Shown: positions 25,898-35,765, counted from the first letter of the stretch. The stretch is DNA of 64,000 bases from Bacillus sp. THAF10 (GCF_009363695.1 NZ_CP045403.1:3854501-3918500); one strand, 5' to 3'. Notes: generated from the sequence alone by a model not told the origin. Translations and numbers: made by a program.

Positions 25898-28654
25898 TTA
25901 TCTATCGGACTTGTCTTTCTTCCTTTTCTTCTCTTTCACATCCTCAAGCAATATAGCATTCGCTAATAGGCGGTAGCTGTGCTCGGTGTGGGCACGGAAC
26001 AGAAGGTCATTGGCAAAAAGAGTGATGTTTGCGTCGTGATCTAGGGGTGATGTGATGGCCCAGACCTGTCCTTTCACCTTTTCTTTTCCTGGCCACCAGC
26101 CGGCAACGAAGTAATCTTCCGCATCTGAAACCTCAATTAATGTATCCGCTCCCTCTGGTACACCGGTGATCCAGGAGCCGGTTGTTCCATAAAAGATTTC
26201 CTCTGCACCATAACCCGCGGTCACGAATGAATCATTTTTAACGGTTGTTTTTAACAGACCTTCATGGCTGAAGTTTGTCCGCTCAAAATCAAAGCCTTCT
26301 AATAGCTCGCTTTGTTTTACGGCCTGAAGTGCGCGGCCGCCTATTCCGATATAGGAGGTCCCCTCAGTAATCTTTTCTTTGTCCACTCGGCCGGAATCAT
26401 CGACAATGACGTCAGCCTCTTCCACGCTCGTAATCTCAAAGCCTAGCTGCTCGATGACAAAACGGCTTGCTCCGCTACCAACAACGGCGACTTTCGACAT
26501 TCCTGATAGCTTGTCTATTTTTGCTTTCTTTTTTAATGGACCAACTTCAAGATAATAGGTATCTTTTATTCGTTGTAAGTCTTTGCGGTGAACCACGTAA
26601 TCTCCTTTGCTGTAGCCTTTCCCGTCAGAGGTTGTTACTCCCACTTTCTTTCCTGCACGAAGAAGCTCGTTGACCGCTTTGATTGTTTCATTGTTACTAT
26701 TTTTTAACACGTAATGTCCGCGTTTGCCATCCATGCTAGTGGTTGGGTATTCTGCATCCTCTACTTCAGAGGTAGCATTCGCAAAGGCATCTTCAGCGGA
26801 ACGAATTTCTTCTACTGTAAAACCGCGAAGGTCTGGGAAGTTAATCGCAATGGTATCATACATCGCATTCCAGTCAGATATGTCATCACCTTCATAGAGG
26901 ACAGCATTGGCAAATCCACGTTTTGCTTGCTTCATTGGGACGATATAGGTTCCCTCTGGGTAGGTCACTCCATTTACTTCAACGGATGCAGTAGTTTTTT
27001 CCACCTTTACCCCATTGCGAAGAAGGTAGTCTACCATTTCCGCAGCTTCCCATTTGTTTTTTTGCTCATCATTCATCGGTAGCACGTAATAGTCTGGGAA
27101 GAAGTTTTCGTTGTCGCCACGGTCACGGCCGATGGATTCTCCGTTTTGGTTTACAAGGTGTTCATCGACTGCACGGTTGTCTTCCCCTTCTACGCCACGT
27201 TTGAATAGCTCAAGCTGTTGCTTAAACAAATCATCTTTATTCTCCAGAACAAAGTTGGTGGCACCAAGGCCAGTATGAACCATCGCATACAGGGATTGCT
27301 GATTAAGTCCAGGAACTTCAATTGTGTGTCCTAAAGAGCCATGTAGCATGGAGTAGATGGCTGTGTACGCTGGTGTCATATCATCCCAGCCGTTTTCATA
27401 GTCCTCATAAGGGATGGCATACGTTTCATAATCAGAGTTTGCGACACCAGCGTCTCCCATCGCATGAGCCTGTTCAAGCATATTATCTATAAGCAGGTCA
27501 TATTCAAAATTCGGGTTATGTGGCGGCGTGCATGGCTCGATTAAAAAGTCACTCACATAGCCATGCATGTCTAAAAAGGATAAAGGTGACCATTTAGCAA
27601 TTTCTTCGGTGACATAGACAGACTCTTGTTGGGTTTGAAAGGCGTTATCCCTGTTCAAGTCAAAGCCGTTTAAATTTGCACGCGTGTTGTGAGCACGTCC
27701 ATCTGGATTGTGGGTGAAGTTAAATAGGAAAATGACGTGATCCAATGCCTCTTCCACGTTCAACGTAATTTCCTCTTCTTCTCCTTCTGCATTTACTGTT
27801 TTAAAGGTGATTTCTTTCTCATGAGCAAGCTTTCGGAAAAGCTCCACCTGCGCGTCCACCCCTTCGACTTCATCTGGATGAATATTGTTAAACCAAATTG
27901 GAACCTGGTAATCCCCCATTGTTCCGTCTTCGATTTTTTTCAGGAGCTCTGCAGGGTTTTCAAGGGCGGTAGGGAGGATTTCGTTTAAGTATTTGTCGAC
28001 GGCTTCCCTATTCTTTGCAAGCGTGACAAAATGGATGTCCCTCCCCTCATACGATTGTCCTAGTGACTTGTATTCTATGAATCTATCATTTTCAGCATTC
28101 GCAGCCTCTGTGATTTCATCCAGCTCAGGTTTTAGCTGTTCATAGGTTAAATATTCATCATAAACATTGTATGTAATTTCTTTCTTGAGAACCTCGTCAG
28201 ATTCCGTGTTCTCCACTGCTAAATCATAGGTTCCGATAAATTCTGGGTATAGTACCCTAATGTTTCTTGGGGCAAGATTATCTGTTCCGAATAAAAGGCC
28301 AAATTCGAGGACAGCACGCACCGTTGTGGAATCTCCTTCATAGGTCGGAGCTTCTGCAAAGGTGATAAAGGGATCTCCTGTATAGTCTTTATCCTTTGTG
28401 CTGTATGTTTTCCAATCCTCAAACGGTTTGTCTCCAAAGGTCCACTCAAGGTTTTCGAGGGGGACTCGCTCGCTAAGGTCGAACCTGACCTCCATTTGTC
28501 TTGTTTCTGTCATGGAAACAGTTGAGATACTTGTTGATAGTTCGGCTTCTTTCGTCTGTACGATTGCTTGCGGACTAACCGCTTGTGCTGGTAATGCCAG
28601 AGCAAACATCATCCAGATCGCTAAGAAGGCGATAAAAGGCTTTCTCCAGTTCAT
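25898..28654 (-). CDS. Secreted M14 family zinc carboxypeptidase
   Basis: This is a 918-residue exported peptidase. A Sec signal peptide (MNWRKPFIAFLAIWMMFALA, cleavage near AQA at residues 23-25) precedes the M14 domain. Zinc ligands are His259 and Glu262 (IHPDEVEG) and His364 (FLDMHGYV); the substrate motif is GFDLNRDN, and Glu446 (HTIEVPG) is the probable general base. About 400 residues follow the catalytic domain and may be a glutamine-amidotransferase-like or cell-surface module; the tail KEKKRKKDKSDR is very basic. It is monocistronic and convergent with the VanZ-like gene. Confidence 0.9.
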   Translation of the reverse strand: MNWRKPFIAFLAIWMMFALALPAQAVSPQAIVQTKEAELSTSISTVSMTETRQMEVRFDLSERVPLENLEWTFGDKPFEDWKTYSTKDKDYTGDPFITFAEAPTYEGDSTTVRAVLEFGLLFGTDNLAPRNIRVLYPEFIGTYDLAVENTESDEVLKKEITYNVYDEYLTYEQLKPELDEITEAANAENDRFIEYKSLGQSYEGRDIHFVTLAKNREAVDKYLNEILPTALENPAELLKKIEDGTMGDYQVPIWFNNIHPDEVEGVDAQVELFRKLAHEKEITFKTVNAEGEEEEITLNVEEALDHVIFLFNFTHNPDGRAHNTRANLNGFDLNRDNAFQTQQESVYVTEEIAKWSPLSFLDMHGYVSDFLIEPCTPPHNPNFEYDLLIDNMLEQAHAMGDAGVANSDYETYAIPYEDYENGWDDMTPAYTAIYSMLHGSLGHTIEVPGLNQQSLYAMVHTGLGATNFVLENKDDLFKQQLELFKRGVEGEDNRAVDEHLVNQNGESIGRDRGDNENFFPDYYVLPMNDEQKNKWEAAEMVDYLLRNGVKVEKTTASVEVNGVTYPEGTYIVPMKQAKRGFANAVLYEGDDISDWNAMYDTIAINFPDLRGFTVEEIRSAEDAFANATSEVEDAEYPTTSMDGKRGHYVLKNSNNETIKAVNELLRAGKKVGVTTSDGKGYSKGDYVVHRKDLQRIKDTYYLEVGPLKKKAKIDKLSGMSKVAVVGSGASRFVIEQLGFEITSVEEADVIVDDSGRVDKEKITEGTSYIGIGGRALQAVKQSELLEGFDFERTNFSHEGLLKTTVKNDSFVTAGYGAEEIFYGTTGSWITGVPEGADTLIEVSDAEDYFVAGWWPGKEKVKGQVWAITSPLDHDANITLFANDLLFRAHTEHSYRLLANAILLEDVKEKKRKKDKSDR

Positions 28655-28698
28655 CTCTCCAACTCCTCATCTTTTGTTCAGAGTTTTTAATTTCTGGC

Positions 28699-28855
28699 TA
28701 TTATTACAAACCTTGTTGCTGTAGCGTATATTTAAAAAACCCGTAAGCAACGTTGTTGTCGTGCTCTATTCGTGAAGGGAGATTTAAACATGTTCCTAGG
28801 AAAAAGTCTAAAACCAGCCTTTTTCCTGGATAACAGCAACAACCTTATAGAAGAT
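28699..28855. repeat. Family B dispersed element (copy 2)
   Basis: TTATTACAAACCTTGTTGCTG, then AAGCAACGTTGTTGTCGTGC and GAAAAAGTCTAAAACCAGC, ending AACAGCAACAACCTTA. Both ends carry the GTTGCT/AGCAAC inverted motif. It fills most of the gap 28655-29019. Confidence 0.7.
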
Positions 28856-28962
28856 AGCCAAATAATAAAAATATTAAAAAAACTCCATACCTTGAACAAT
28901 ACTAGTCATTCGTAGTGCTTTAAAGGGACAAAGGAAACAATTGACTCTCCTACAAAAGCATG

Positions 28963-28998
28963 AAAAAGGACAGCCCGTGATGGACTGTCCTTCTTTTT
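28963..28998 (-). terminator. Terminator of nfrA
   Basis: AAGGACAG pairs with CTGTCCTT around a 10 nt loop; T tract present on both strands. Confidence 0.85.
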
Positions 28999-29019
28999 GC
29001 CTAGATTTCTTCCAGGGGT

Positions 29020-29769
29020 CTACTTCTTTGCAAACCCTTGGCGGTGGATGAAATCTTTCATGTTCATTCTTTTCGGCTGACTTAGCATGTGGGCCATTTG
29101 GCTTGACCATGTGTCTGCTCGTTTTCCTTGTGTGCGTTCATGGTAATAGGCAGAGATTGTTTGGTTGTATTCCTCTAGTTGCTTTTTATAGGTGGTTTCG
29201 TCAGCTTGATAGCTCTCTTCATGATAAATGTGCTGATAAGGAAGTCGTGGTTTTATCGCAGTATCCTGGGCGGGATAACCTACTGCAAGACCAAAAAGCG
29301 GAATGGTGTTTGCAGGAAGATGCAGCAATTCTGTGACCTCTTTAATATTCGTACGCAGGCCGCCTATATAGCAGATGCCTAACCCAAGGGACTCTGCGGC
29401 AACTGTCGCATTTTGAGCCGCAAGGGCTGCATCAATGACGGCCACCATAAACTTTTCTGTACTTTCCACCGATTCTGTCACATCTTTGTTTTCCAGATCA
29501 CCAATTAGGGTGTGACGGTGCAGGTCAGCACAAAACACGAAGAAATGACCATTTTCAGCAACATAGGGCTGGTTACCGGCAAGCTCTGCCAGCTTCTTTT
29601 TTGTTTCGATATTTTTTATACCAATGATGGAGTATGCCTGAATAAAGCTGGAGGTCGAAGCCGCTTGGGCACATTCCACGATTGTTTTGATTTGTTCTTC
29701 TGTTAGCGCCTTATCCTGAAATTTTCGGATAGAACGGTGGGATAGAAGCGTCTCAATCGTTGTGTTCAT
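29020..29769 (-). CDS. nfrA: NADPH-dependent FMN nitro/flavin reductase NfrA
   Basis: This is a 249-residue FMN-dependent NAD(P)H oxidoreductase of the NfsA/FRP group, the same length as B. subtilis NfrA1. The FMN-binding motif LLSHRSIRKFQDK is at residues 8-20, and conserved segments include AQAASTSSFIQAYSIIG, AGNQPYVAENGHFFVFCAD and GLGICYIGG. It reduces flavins, nitro compounds and possibly disulfide-stress products. It stands alone between the M14 gene and the tetR gene with its own terminator. Confidence 0.93.
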   Translation of the reverse strand: MNTTIETLLSHRSIRKFQDKALTEEQIKTIVECAQAASTSSFIQAYSIIGIKNIETKKKLAELAGNQPYVAENGHFFVFCADLHRHTLIGDLENKDVTESVESTEKFMVAVIDAALAAQNATVAAESLGLGICYIGGLRTNIKEVTELLHLPANTIPLFGLAVGYPAQDTAIKPRLPYQHIYHEESYQADETTYKKQLEEYNQTISAYYHERTQGKRADTWSSQMAHMLSQPKRMNMKDFIHRQGFAKK

Positions 29770-29835
29770 TTGTTGCCCTCCCTTTAGTTTTTCTTCATTT
29801 TACACATCAAGGAGGCTACTATGCCACTTTAAAGC

Positions 29836-30453
29836 TTAGGCTGGTTTCAATCCAGCCATTAGGAAGGTGATCGCCTCGTTTAGTTCCCTATCAAAGTCGA
29901 GGTCCTTTGAAAGAAAGCGCTTGGTGAGAATCGTTCCAGCGATCGTGGTGACAGTAAAACGGATGATCGTTTCTGGCGGTAATTCTTTTAGTTCCCCTTT
30001 TTTCTGGAAATGCGTGATGACCCTGATAAAATGAGGAAGTATTTCTTTTTGGAATAACTCCATAAAGGGCTTCTGAAACTCTTCATGAAAAGCCACTTCC
30101 TGAATGAAAATTTTTAAAATCGAGTAATGTTGCTTTAAAAATTCATAGCGGTTATAGGCAAATTTCCGTAGAAAGTCCTCATAGCTCTGATACTCTCTCT
30201 CGAATACCTCTTTTGAAAAAGCTTTTGCAAAATGAGGAGCAATAAACTTCACGATGGTTGGCGTCACGATCGATAGAAGGAGATCTTTTTTCGTTTTGTA
30301 ATGGCGAAAAATGGTTCCTTCTGCCACCCCTGCTCTTTTGGCGATTTCATTTGTCGAGGTGTTAGCGTAGCCTTTCTCAGCAAACATTTCAATGGCTGCT
30401 TCTAGAATTTTTTGGTGTTTTTCGCTTAATTTCTTTTCCACTTTCTCTGTCAT
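29836..30453 (-). CDS. TetR family transcriptional regulator
   Basis: This is a 205-residue TetR-type repressor. The N-terminal helix-turn-helix is canonical (YANTSTNEIAKRAGVAEGTI, then FRHYKTKKDLL), followed by a helical ligand-binding domain. It is the last gene of an operon with an ABC-2 permease and its ATPase (25 nt gap). A perfect inverted repeat overlaps the operon promoter at 32242-32259, so the likely role is autorepression of the exporter, relieved by an exported compound. Confidence 0.92.
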   Translation of the reverse strand: MTEKVEKKLSEKHQKILEAAIEMFAEKGYANTSTNEIAKRAGVAEGTIFRHYKTKKDLLLSIVTPTIVKFIAPHFAKAFSKEVFEREYQSYEDFLRKFAYNRYEFLKQHYSILKIFIQEVAFHEEFQKPFMELFQKEILPHFIRVITHFQKKGELKELPPETIIRFTVTTIAGTILTKRFLSKDLDFDRELNEAITFLMAGLKPA

Positions 30454-30478
30454 ACAAACTCCTTTCCTGTTTCATGAC

Positions 30479-31498
30479 TTAAGTTGGGCGATATTTTTTT
30501 AACGCTCTAATATTTAATAGGATAAATAATAGGGAAAAGGCTGCAAGCAATAGTAAGCTGCCATAGACATCCTGTATTCCTTTTCCTCTTATCATAATAT
30601 CCTTCATTGCTGCACCTGCATAGGTCAAAGGCATTCCGAGGCTAAGCTTTTGAAGCCATTGTGGCATGCCATCCATGGAAAACAATCCCGAAAAGAACAC
30701 TTGTGGAACAACAATAAGCGGGATAAATTGAATCATTTGCAGCTCATTCCGCGCAAAAGCAGAAAGTAACGTCCCAAGGGACAAAGCTGTAATGGCGACC
30801 GTAAATGTCACAACAAGGACCGCCCCAAAGGTGCCAGCCATTTGAATATCCAAGATGTAAATCGCATAAAGGACAATGATGCTTGACTGTAATAGGGTGA
30901 AGATCCCAAAGCCTCCAATATAACCTAGGACTAGCTCCCAGCGCTTGATTGGGGTGGCCATTAATCGCTCCAATGTACCTGTTGTTCGCTCTCGAAGAAA
31001 GGAAACGCCTGCAATTAAAAAGACAAAAAAGAACACAAAGAAGGCGATCAAAAACGGACCTGTATTATCAAACATTTCCATAGAATCCGATCCATATGCG
31101 TATTCCACTTCCATATTGGCCATCACTTCTTTTTCTTGAGCAGGCATCGATTGGATTCGCTCTAGCAACTGCAGTACTGCTCGGTTAATGGCAGGGTCGC
31201 TTCCTTCTAACACTAGCTTGTCAGGTTGATAGTAAGCATCAAGTGTTCCTTCCTCCACCAATTCCTTTCCTTCTTTCTCGTCTTTAAGGATAGTCGTTTG
31301 AATCTCTTGTGCCTCCAGCTTATCCTGCAAAAATTTACTTTCCTCCGTAAGTCCTATATGCAGCTCTAGTTCACTTTCCCCCAACACGACATGTAACAGA
31401 GTTAGTATTAACATTGGTGCGACAATCATTAGTCCTAATGTTCGTTTATCTCTAAAAAATTGCCGTAGGATTCGTTTCATTACTGCTAGTATTCTCAT
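30479..31498 (-). CDS. ABC-2 type exporter permease
   Basis: This 339-residue permease has an N-terminal membrane anchor (about 20-40), an extracytoplasmic domain of about 120 residues and five C-terminal membrane helices with the ABC-2 signature region GVSFLRERTTGTLERLMATP. It overlaps the ATPase gene by 4 nt, which implies translational coupling. With the ATPase it should form an efflux system of the drug or lipid exporter type; the substrate is unknown. Confidence 0.9.
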   Translation of the reverse strand: MRILAVMKRILRQFFRDKRTLGLMIVAPMLILTLLHVVLGESELELHIGLTEESKFLQDKLEAQEIQTTILKDEKEGKELVEEGTLDAYYQPDKLVLEGSDPAINRAVLQLLERIQSMPAQEKEVMANMEVEYAYGSDSMEMFDNTGPFLIAFFVFFFVFLIAGVSFLRERTTGTLERLMATPIKRWELVLGYIGGFGIFTLLQSSIIVLYAIYILDIQMAGTFGAVLVVTFTVAITALSLGTLLSAFARNELQMIQFIPLIVVPQVFFSGLFSMDGMPQWLQKLSLGMPLTYAGAAMKDIMIRGKGIQDVYGSLLLLAAFSLLFILLNIRALKKYRPT

Positions 31499-32220
31499 AT
31501 GGTAGCACCTCCATAAACTAAGAAGGCTTCTTCCATAGAGGATGCCCCCGTTTTATTCATAAGCTCCTGCTCTCTGCCAACTGCAAGAATCCTGCCGTCT
31601 CGCAGCATAGCAAGTCGGTCACATTTTTGGGCTTCATCCATGACATGTGTGGTAATTATTACGGTCGTTCCTCGTTCACTCAAACTCTTCAACTCTTTCC
31701 AAATCGACTGCCTGAGGAGAGGATCTATGCCGACAGTTGGCTCATCTAAAATGAGGATTTCCGGCTGATGCAAGAGAGCAATGGCGAGCGACAGTCTTCT
31801 CTTCATGCCACCGGAGTATTTTTGGACTGGTTTCTCGAGATGCTCTGAGAGATTTACAAGGTTCATTACTTCCTCGATTCTCTCTTTTTGCCGTTTTCCG
31901 GTTACGTTGTACAAGGTTGCAAAAAATGCTAGATTTTCATGTGCGGTCAAGTCCAGGTAAAGTGCATCTGATTGAGCCATGTAGCCAATATTTTCGGTAA
32001 GCTTTAGGCTGGGCATCTTCACGTCATTTACCTTCACATCCCCACTGTTTATGGATTGAAGTCCTGCTATTGCTTTTACTAGTGTTGTTTTACCGGCCCC
32101 TGATGGTCCTAATAGACCAAAAACCTCCCCTTTCTTAACCGTTAAATCAATATCTTGGAGCACGTTGGTTTTACCAAAAGAGATGCTGAGGTTTTGAACC
32201 GAAATGATGGAATCTGTCAT
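31495..32220 (-). CDS. ABC transporter ATP-binding protein
   Basis: This is a 241-residue ABC ATPase. Walker A is GPSGAGKTT (about 38-46), the signature is YSGGMKRRLS and Walker B is ILILDEPTVG followed by the D-loop and the switch His in ITTHVMDEA. It is the first gene of the exporter operon with the permease (4 nt overlap) and TetR. GGAGG precedes the ATG. The promoter and operator lie directly upstream. Confidence 0.94.
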   Translation of the reverse strand: MTDSIISVQNLSISFGKTNVLQDIDLTVKKGEVFGLLGPSGAGKTTLVKAIAGLQSINSGDVKVNDVKMPSLKLTENIGYMAQSDALYLDLTAHENLAFFATLYNVTGKRQKERIEEVMNLVNLSEHLEKPVQKYSGGMKRRLSLAIALLHQPEILILDEPTVGIDPLLRQSIWKELKSLSERGTTVIITTHVMDEAQKCDRLAMLRDGRILAVGREQELMNKTGASSMEEAFLVYGGATI

Positions 32221-32241
32221 GTGAAGCCTCCTTTTTCATTT

Positions 32242-32259
32242 AGTGAGTGATTACTCACT
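32242..32259. promoter_or_regulatory. Operator palindrome of exporter operon
   Basis: AGTGAGT-GATT-ACTCACT is a perfect 7 bp inverted repeat with a 4 bp centre. It lies between the -10 box and the ATPase start, and its size suits the TetR protein encoded at the end of the operon. Confidence 0.75.
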
Positions 32260-32267
32260 TTTTTCTT

Positions 32268-32297
32268 ATCGTAATGGTAGAGCAGGCTCTTTGTCAA
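32268..32297 (-). promoter_or_regulatory. Sigma-A promoter of exporter operon
   Basis: Minus strand TTGACA (32292-32297), an 18 bp spacer and TACGAT (32268-32273). The operator begins 8 nt after the -10 box, so a bound repressor would block initiation. Confidence 0.7.
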
Positions 32298-32384
32298 TGG
32301 CATTTTTGTAAAAGTGTAAATGTTTAGAGATAGGGAATGATATAACAACAGCTGAATTCATAGAGAGATAGGGGAGAAAAGACG

Positions 32385-33887
32385 TTGAGGAAACTTGATA
32401 TTGTATTTTGGTTTTCAGCCATTGTTGTGGCAATGTTAGTGGTCATTGGGGCGGTTGCTCCTAAAGCTTTCGGTGCAACGGCAACAAAGTTATTTGATTT
32501 TACTACATACGCTTTTGGTTGGTTTTATTTATTATCCGTCCTGCTTTTTGTGATTTTTTGTATTGGGATCGCTTTGACGAAGTACGGAAAGATTCGTTTA
32601 GGAAGGGATGACGATCGTCCGGAATTTCCTTTCTTCACATGGATAGGGATGCTCTTTAGCGCCGGGTTTGGTGTGGGGCTTGTGTTTTGGGGAATTGCAG
32701 AGCCAATGAGTCATTTTTATACTCCGCCAAGTGAAACTGTAGACGCTTTGGGAGAGAGCGCTGCAAGATTATCGATGCAATATTCCTTTTTTCATTGGGG
32801 AGTTAGTCAGTGGTCGGTCTTTACGATCGTTGGACTGGCAATTGGCTATTTTCAGTTCCGAAAAAATGAGGATGGCTTAATTTCCACTACGCTAAAGCCA
32901 ATACTTGGAGAAAAAAAGCACGCGTACATACGTAAGCCTATTGATATTCTTGCTGTTATCGCCACGGTGATGGGGGTAGCAACCTCCCTTGGGCTTGGAA
33001 TTCTCCAGATAAATGGTGGGCTCCATGTGGTTTTTGATATACCGAATAACGCGGTCGTTCAGCTGATTATCATTGCTGTTTTACTTGTTTTGTATTTGGC
33101 ATCAACCACAACAGGAATCGAGCGTGGAATCAAGTATTTAAGTAATTTGAATTTAGCACTGGCACTGTTGCTGATGGTATTTGTGTTTTTTGCTGGTCCA
33201 ACGGTCTTTATTTTAAATACTTTTACACTTGGAATTGGAGACTATATTTCCAATTTTATTAATACTAGCTTGCGCCTCACTCCCTATCAAGGAGGGACGT
33301 GGGTGCGAGATTGGACAATTTTCTATTGGGCATGGGCCATTGCCTGGTCGCCGTTTGTTGGTGCGTTCATTGCGAGAGTTTCAAGAGGCCGGACAATTCG
33401 GGAGTTTGTGTTTGGCGTACTCATTGTTCCTCCCGTGATTGCTCTGCTCTGGATTGCTGTGTTTGGTGGCACAGCCATTCATTTTGATTTGTTTGGCGGA
33501 ACGGAGATTGCACAGGCAGTAAATGATGATATCACCTCTGCCCTATTTGCTACCTTTGCCGAGCTTCCATTTAGCTTTTTATTATCGATTGTGTCGATCC
33601 TATTAATTTTCACCTTTTTGATTACTTCAGCCGATTCGGCCACCTACATTCTAGGAACGATGACATCTGGCGGCAGACTTACTCCACCACTTGGCTTACG
33701 TATTATCTGGGGTACATTAATGGCTGCGATTGCCGCGGTCCTTCTAATGGCTAGTGGGTTGGAGGGGTTACAAACCGCTTCCCTTGTGTCCGCCCTGCCA
33801 TTTACGTTGATCTTACTCCTTATTTGCTATTCCATGATTCGCTCTGTGCGGCGAGAGCCAGGGCTACAACGAAAAAAGAAAATGTAA
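32385..33887 (+). CDS. BCCT family betaine/choline transporter
   Basis: This is a 500-residue secondary transporter of the betaine-choline-carnitine family with twelve predicted membrane helices. Family motifs seen are GVGLVFWGIAEPMSHFYTPP and, in the substrate/Na+ region, WTIFYWAWAIAWSPFVGAFI with the conserved aromatic box. It likely imports glycine betaine or a similar osmolyte with Na+, as OpuD does. The start is TTG with GGGGAG upstream. A strong terminator follows at 33895. Confidence 0.92.
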   Translation: MRKLDIVFWFSAIVVAMLVVIGAVAPKAFGATATKLFDFTTYAFGWFYLLSVLLFVIFCIGIALTKYGKIRLGRDDDRPEFPFFTWIGMLFSAGFGVGLVFWGIAEPMSHFYTPPSETVDALGESAARLSMQYSFFHWGVSQWSVFTIVGLAIGYFQFRKNEDGLISTTLKPILGEKKHAYIRKPIDILAVIATVMGVATSLGLGILQINGGLHVVFDIPNNAVVQLIIIAVLLVLYLASTTTGIERGIKYLSNLNLALALLLMVFVFFAGPTVFILNTFTLGIGDYISNFINTSLRLTPYQGGTWVRDWTIFYWAWAIAWSPFVGAFIARVSRGRTIREFVFGVLIVPPVIALLWIAVFGGTAIHFDLFGGTEIAQAVNDDITSALFATFAELPFSFLLSIVSILLIFTFLITSADSATYILGTMTSGGRLTPPLGLRIIWGTLMAAIAAVLLMASGLEGLQTASLVSALPFTLILLLICYSMIRSVRREPGLQRKKKM

Positions 33888-33894
33888 CAGCTTA

Positions 33895-33930
33895 AACCGA
33901 CCGGGAGTTAGGAATCCGGTCGGTTTTTTT
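33895..33930 (+). terminator. Terminator of the BCCT gene
   Basis: AACCGACCGG pairs with CCGGTCGGTT, followed by TTTTT. Confidence 0.93.
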
Positions 33931-33935
33931 ATGAC

Positions 33936-34122
33936 GCTCTTTTCTTAAAGATTGTTGCTAAAACCTAAGAAAAAGTTGGCTTTTAAGACTTTTTCCAATC
34001 TTTCTGCGAAGATAAATTGCGACATGTTTAAAACTACCTCCACGAAAAGAGCACGACAGCAACGTTGATTACGGGTGTCTTAACAATCCGCAGTAGCAAC
34101 AAAGTATGCGAAAACAGCCTTC
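33936..34122. repeat. Family B dispersed element (copy 3)
   Basis: This full-length copy of about 187 bp runs from GCTCTTTTCTTAAAGATTGT to GAAAACAGCCTT and contains AAGACTTTTTCCAATCTTT, AAAAGAGCACGACAGCAACG and TAGCAACAAAGT. It fills the gap between the BCCT terminator and the leader of the AtoE-like gene. Confidence 0.8.
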
Positions 34123-34252
34123 TATGAACATATAATTCCATTTTTGCCACCGATGAACGCTTCTCTGAATAGCAGGAAAAAACATGGTAGTATCGAAGTC
34201 TATAAGGGGATGGGGTTATTTCGACAAAATTCTGACTTAGGGGGGCGTTTAT

Positions 34253-35587
34253 GTGAAAGCTATTATTTCATTTTTTAATCGCATCATGCAGCGTTATTTG
34301 CCTGATCCGTTTCTTTTTGTCATCATTTTAACGCTTGTGGTGTTTGGGCTTGGCCTTATTTTTACCGAAAGCGGACCAAAAGAGATGGTTCAGTTTTGGG
34401 GTGGTGGCTTTTGGGGATTGCTGGAATTCTCGATGCAAATGGTGCTCGTTCTAGTCACAGGGCATGTACTAGCAAGCAGCCCGATTTTTAAAAGGTTTCT
34501 AGGCTCGTTAGCGTCTACCGCTAAATCACCTGGCTCTGCGATCATCATTGTTACCGTAGTGTCCATTATTGCAAGCTGGATTAACTGGGGCTTTGGCCTT
34601 GTTATCGGCGCGCTTTTTGCAAAAGAATTAGCAAAACGTGTAGATAATGTAGATTATCGGCTATTAATTGCAAGCGCATACAGTGGCTTCCTCGTATGGC
34701 ATGGTGGTTTCTCAGGATCCATCCCGCTAACCATTGCAACAGAGGGTCACTTTTCTGAAGGGGTTATTGGTGTAATCTCGACGGATCAAACCATTTTTTC
34801 CTCTTTTAACCTAATTATTCTCGGTGCGCTTTTTATTACCTTACCTGTCCTAAATCGTTTTTTAATGCCTGCAAAGGACGAGACTTTTACGGTCGATCCT
34901 GCACTACTTGAGGATTCTTCCACCATGCAGGCAGCAGCCTTGGATCGTGCCGAGATGACACCGGCAGAACGATTAGAGAATAGCTGGGTGCTTTCTGTTA
35001 TTGTGTCTGGTATGGGTCTAATTTTCTTATTCTATTACTTTACAAGTAACGGTTTTAAGCTGAACTTAAATATCGTCAATTTTTTATTCTTGTTCCTAGG
35101 TATCTTGTTCCACTGGCGTCCGAAAAACTTCCTTGACGCTGTGGTGAACGCTGTGAAGGGATCAAGTGGAATTATTATTCAATTTCCGTTTTATGCTGGA
35201 ATTATGGGAATGATGACGGGGTCTGGAGATGCTGGGCTGGCAGCGGTGATGTCTAAAGCGTTCGTTAGCATTTCCAATGAGCATACCTTCCATTTCTTTG
35301 CCTTTTTAAGTGCTGGAGTGGTAAACTTCTTCGTGCCTTCTGGTGGCGGGCAATGGGCAGTACAGGCACCAGTTATGCTAGATGCCGCTCAGACGATGGA
35401 TGTTTCTTTTGCCAAAACAGCCCTCGCTGTATCTTGGGGTGATGCGTGGACGAACATGATTCAGCCATTCTGGGCATTACCAGCGTTGGCGATTGCCGGC
35501 CTAAAAGCCAAAGACATCATGGGCTTTTGTGTTATTGTTCTCTTTGTGAGCGGTGCCATCATTTCGCTCGCATTCTTGCTTTTATAA
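34253..35587 (+). CDS. Short-chain fatty acid transporter (AtoE family)
   Basis: This is a 444-residue membrane transporter of the AtoE family, implicated in uptake of short-chain fatty acids. About eleven hydrophobic segments are visible. Conserved stretches include INWGFGLVIGALFAKELAK, SGFLVWHGGFSGSIPLTIA and VNFFVPSGGGQWAVQAP. The start is GTG with GGGGGCG upstream. No metabolic partner such as a CoA transferase is adjacent. It follows the osmolyte transporter but is separated by a terminator and a repeat. Confidence 0.9.
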   Translation: MKAIISFFNRIMQRYLPDPFLFVIILTLVVFGLGLIFTESGPKEMVQFWGGGFWGLLEFSMQMVLVLVTGHVLASSPIFKRFLGSLASTAKSPGSAIIIVTVVSIIASWINWGFGLVIGALFAKELAKRVDNVDYRLLIASAYSGFLVWHGGFSGSIPLTIATEGHFSEGVIGVISTDQTIFSSFNLIILGALFITLPVLNRFLMPAKDETFTVDPALLEDSSTMQAAALDRAEMTPAERLENSWVLSVIVSGMGLIFLFYYFTSNGFKLNLNIVNFLFLFLGILFHWRPKNFLDAVVNAVKGSSGIIIQFPFYAGIMGMMTGSGDAGLAAVMSKAFVSISNEHTFHFFAFLSAGVVNFFVPSGGGQWAVQAPVMLDAAQTMDVSFAKTALAVSWGDAWTNMIQPFWALPALAIAGLKAKDIMGFCVIVLFVSGAIISLAFLLL

Positions 35588-35639
35588 TTTTTTGTATTTG
35601 GATTTAAATAGGCTTGTTGATGATAAAGTAACATCCAGC

Positions 35640-35765
35640 CGTAGATGTAGATTCCAGCGGGAAAGAAGCGATTGACTGGAGACCCCGCAGGCTTTTTGAG
35701 CCGAGGAGGCTTACAAATCGCTCCGCGAACGCGGAGCCATTTTGCGGAAATCTACAGCGGTCTAC
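35640..35765. repeat. Family A palindromic element (copy 2, reversed)
   Basis: The element runs from CCGTAGATGTAGATTCCAGCG to GCGGAAATCTACAGCGGTC with internal GACCCCGCAGGC and GCCGAGGAGGCTTAC. It is the reverse-oriented relative of the copies at 6041 and 50140, and lies between the AtoE-like gene and the next gene. Confidence 0.75.
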
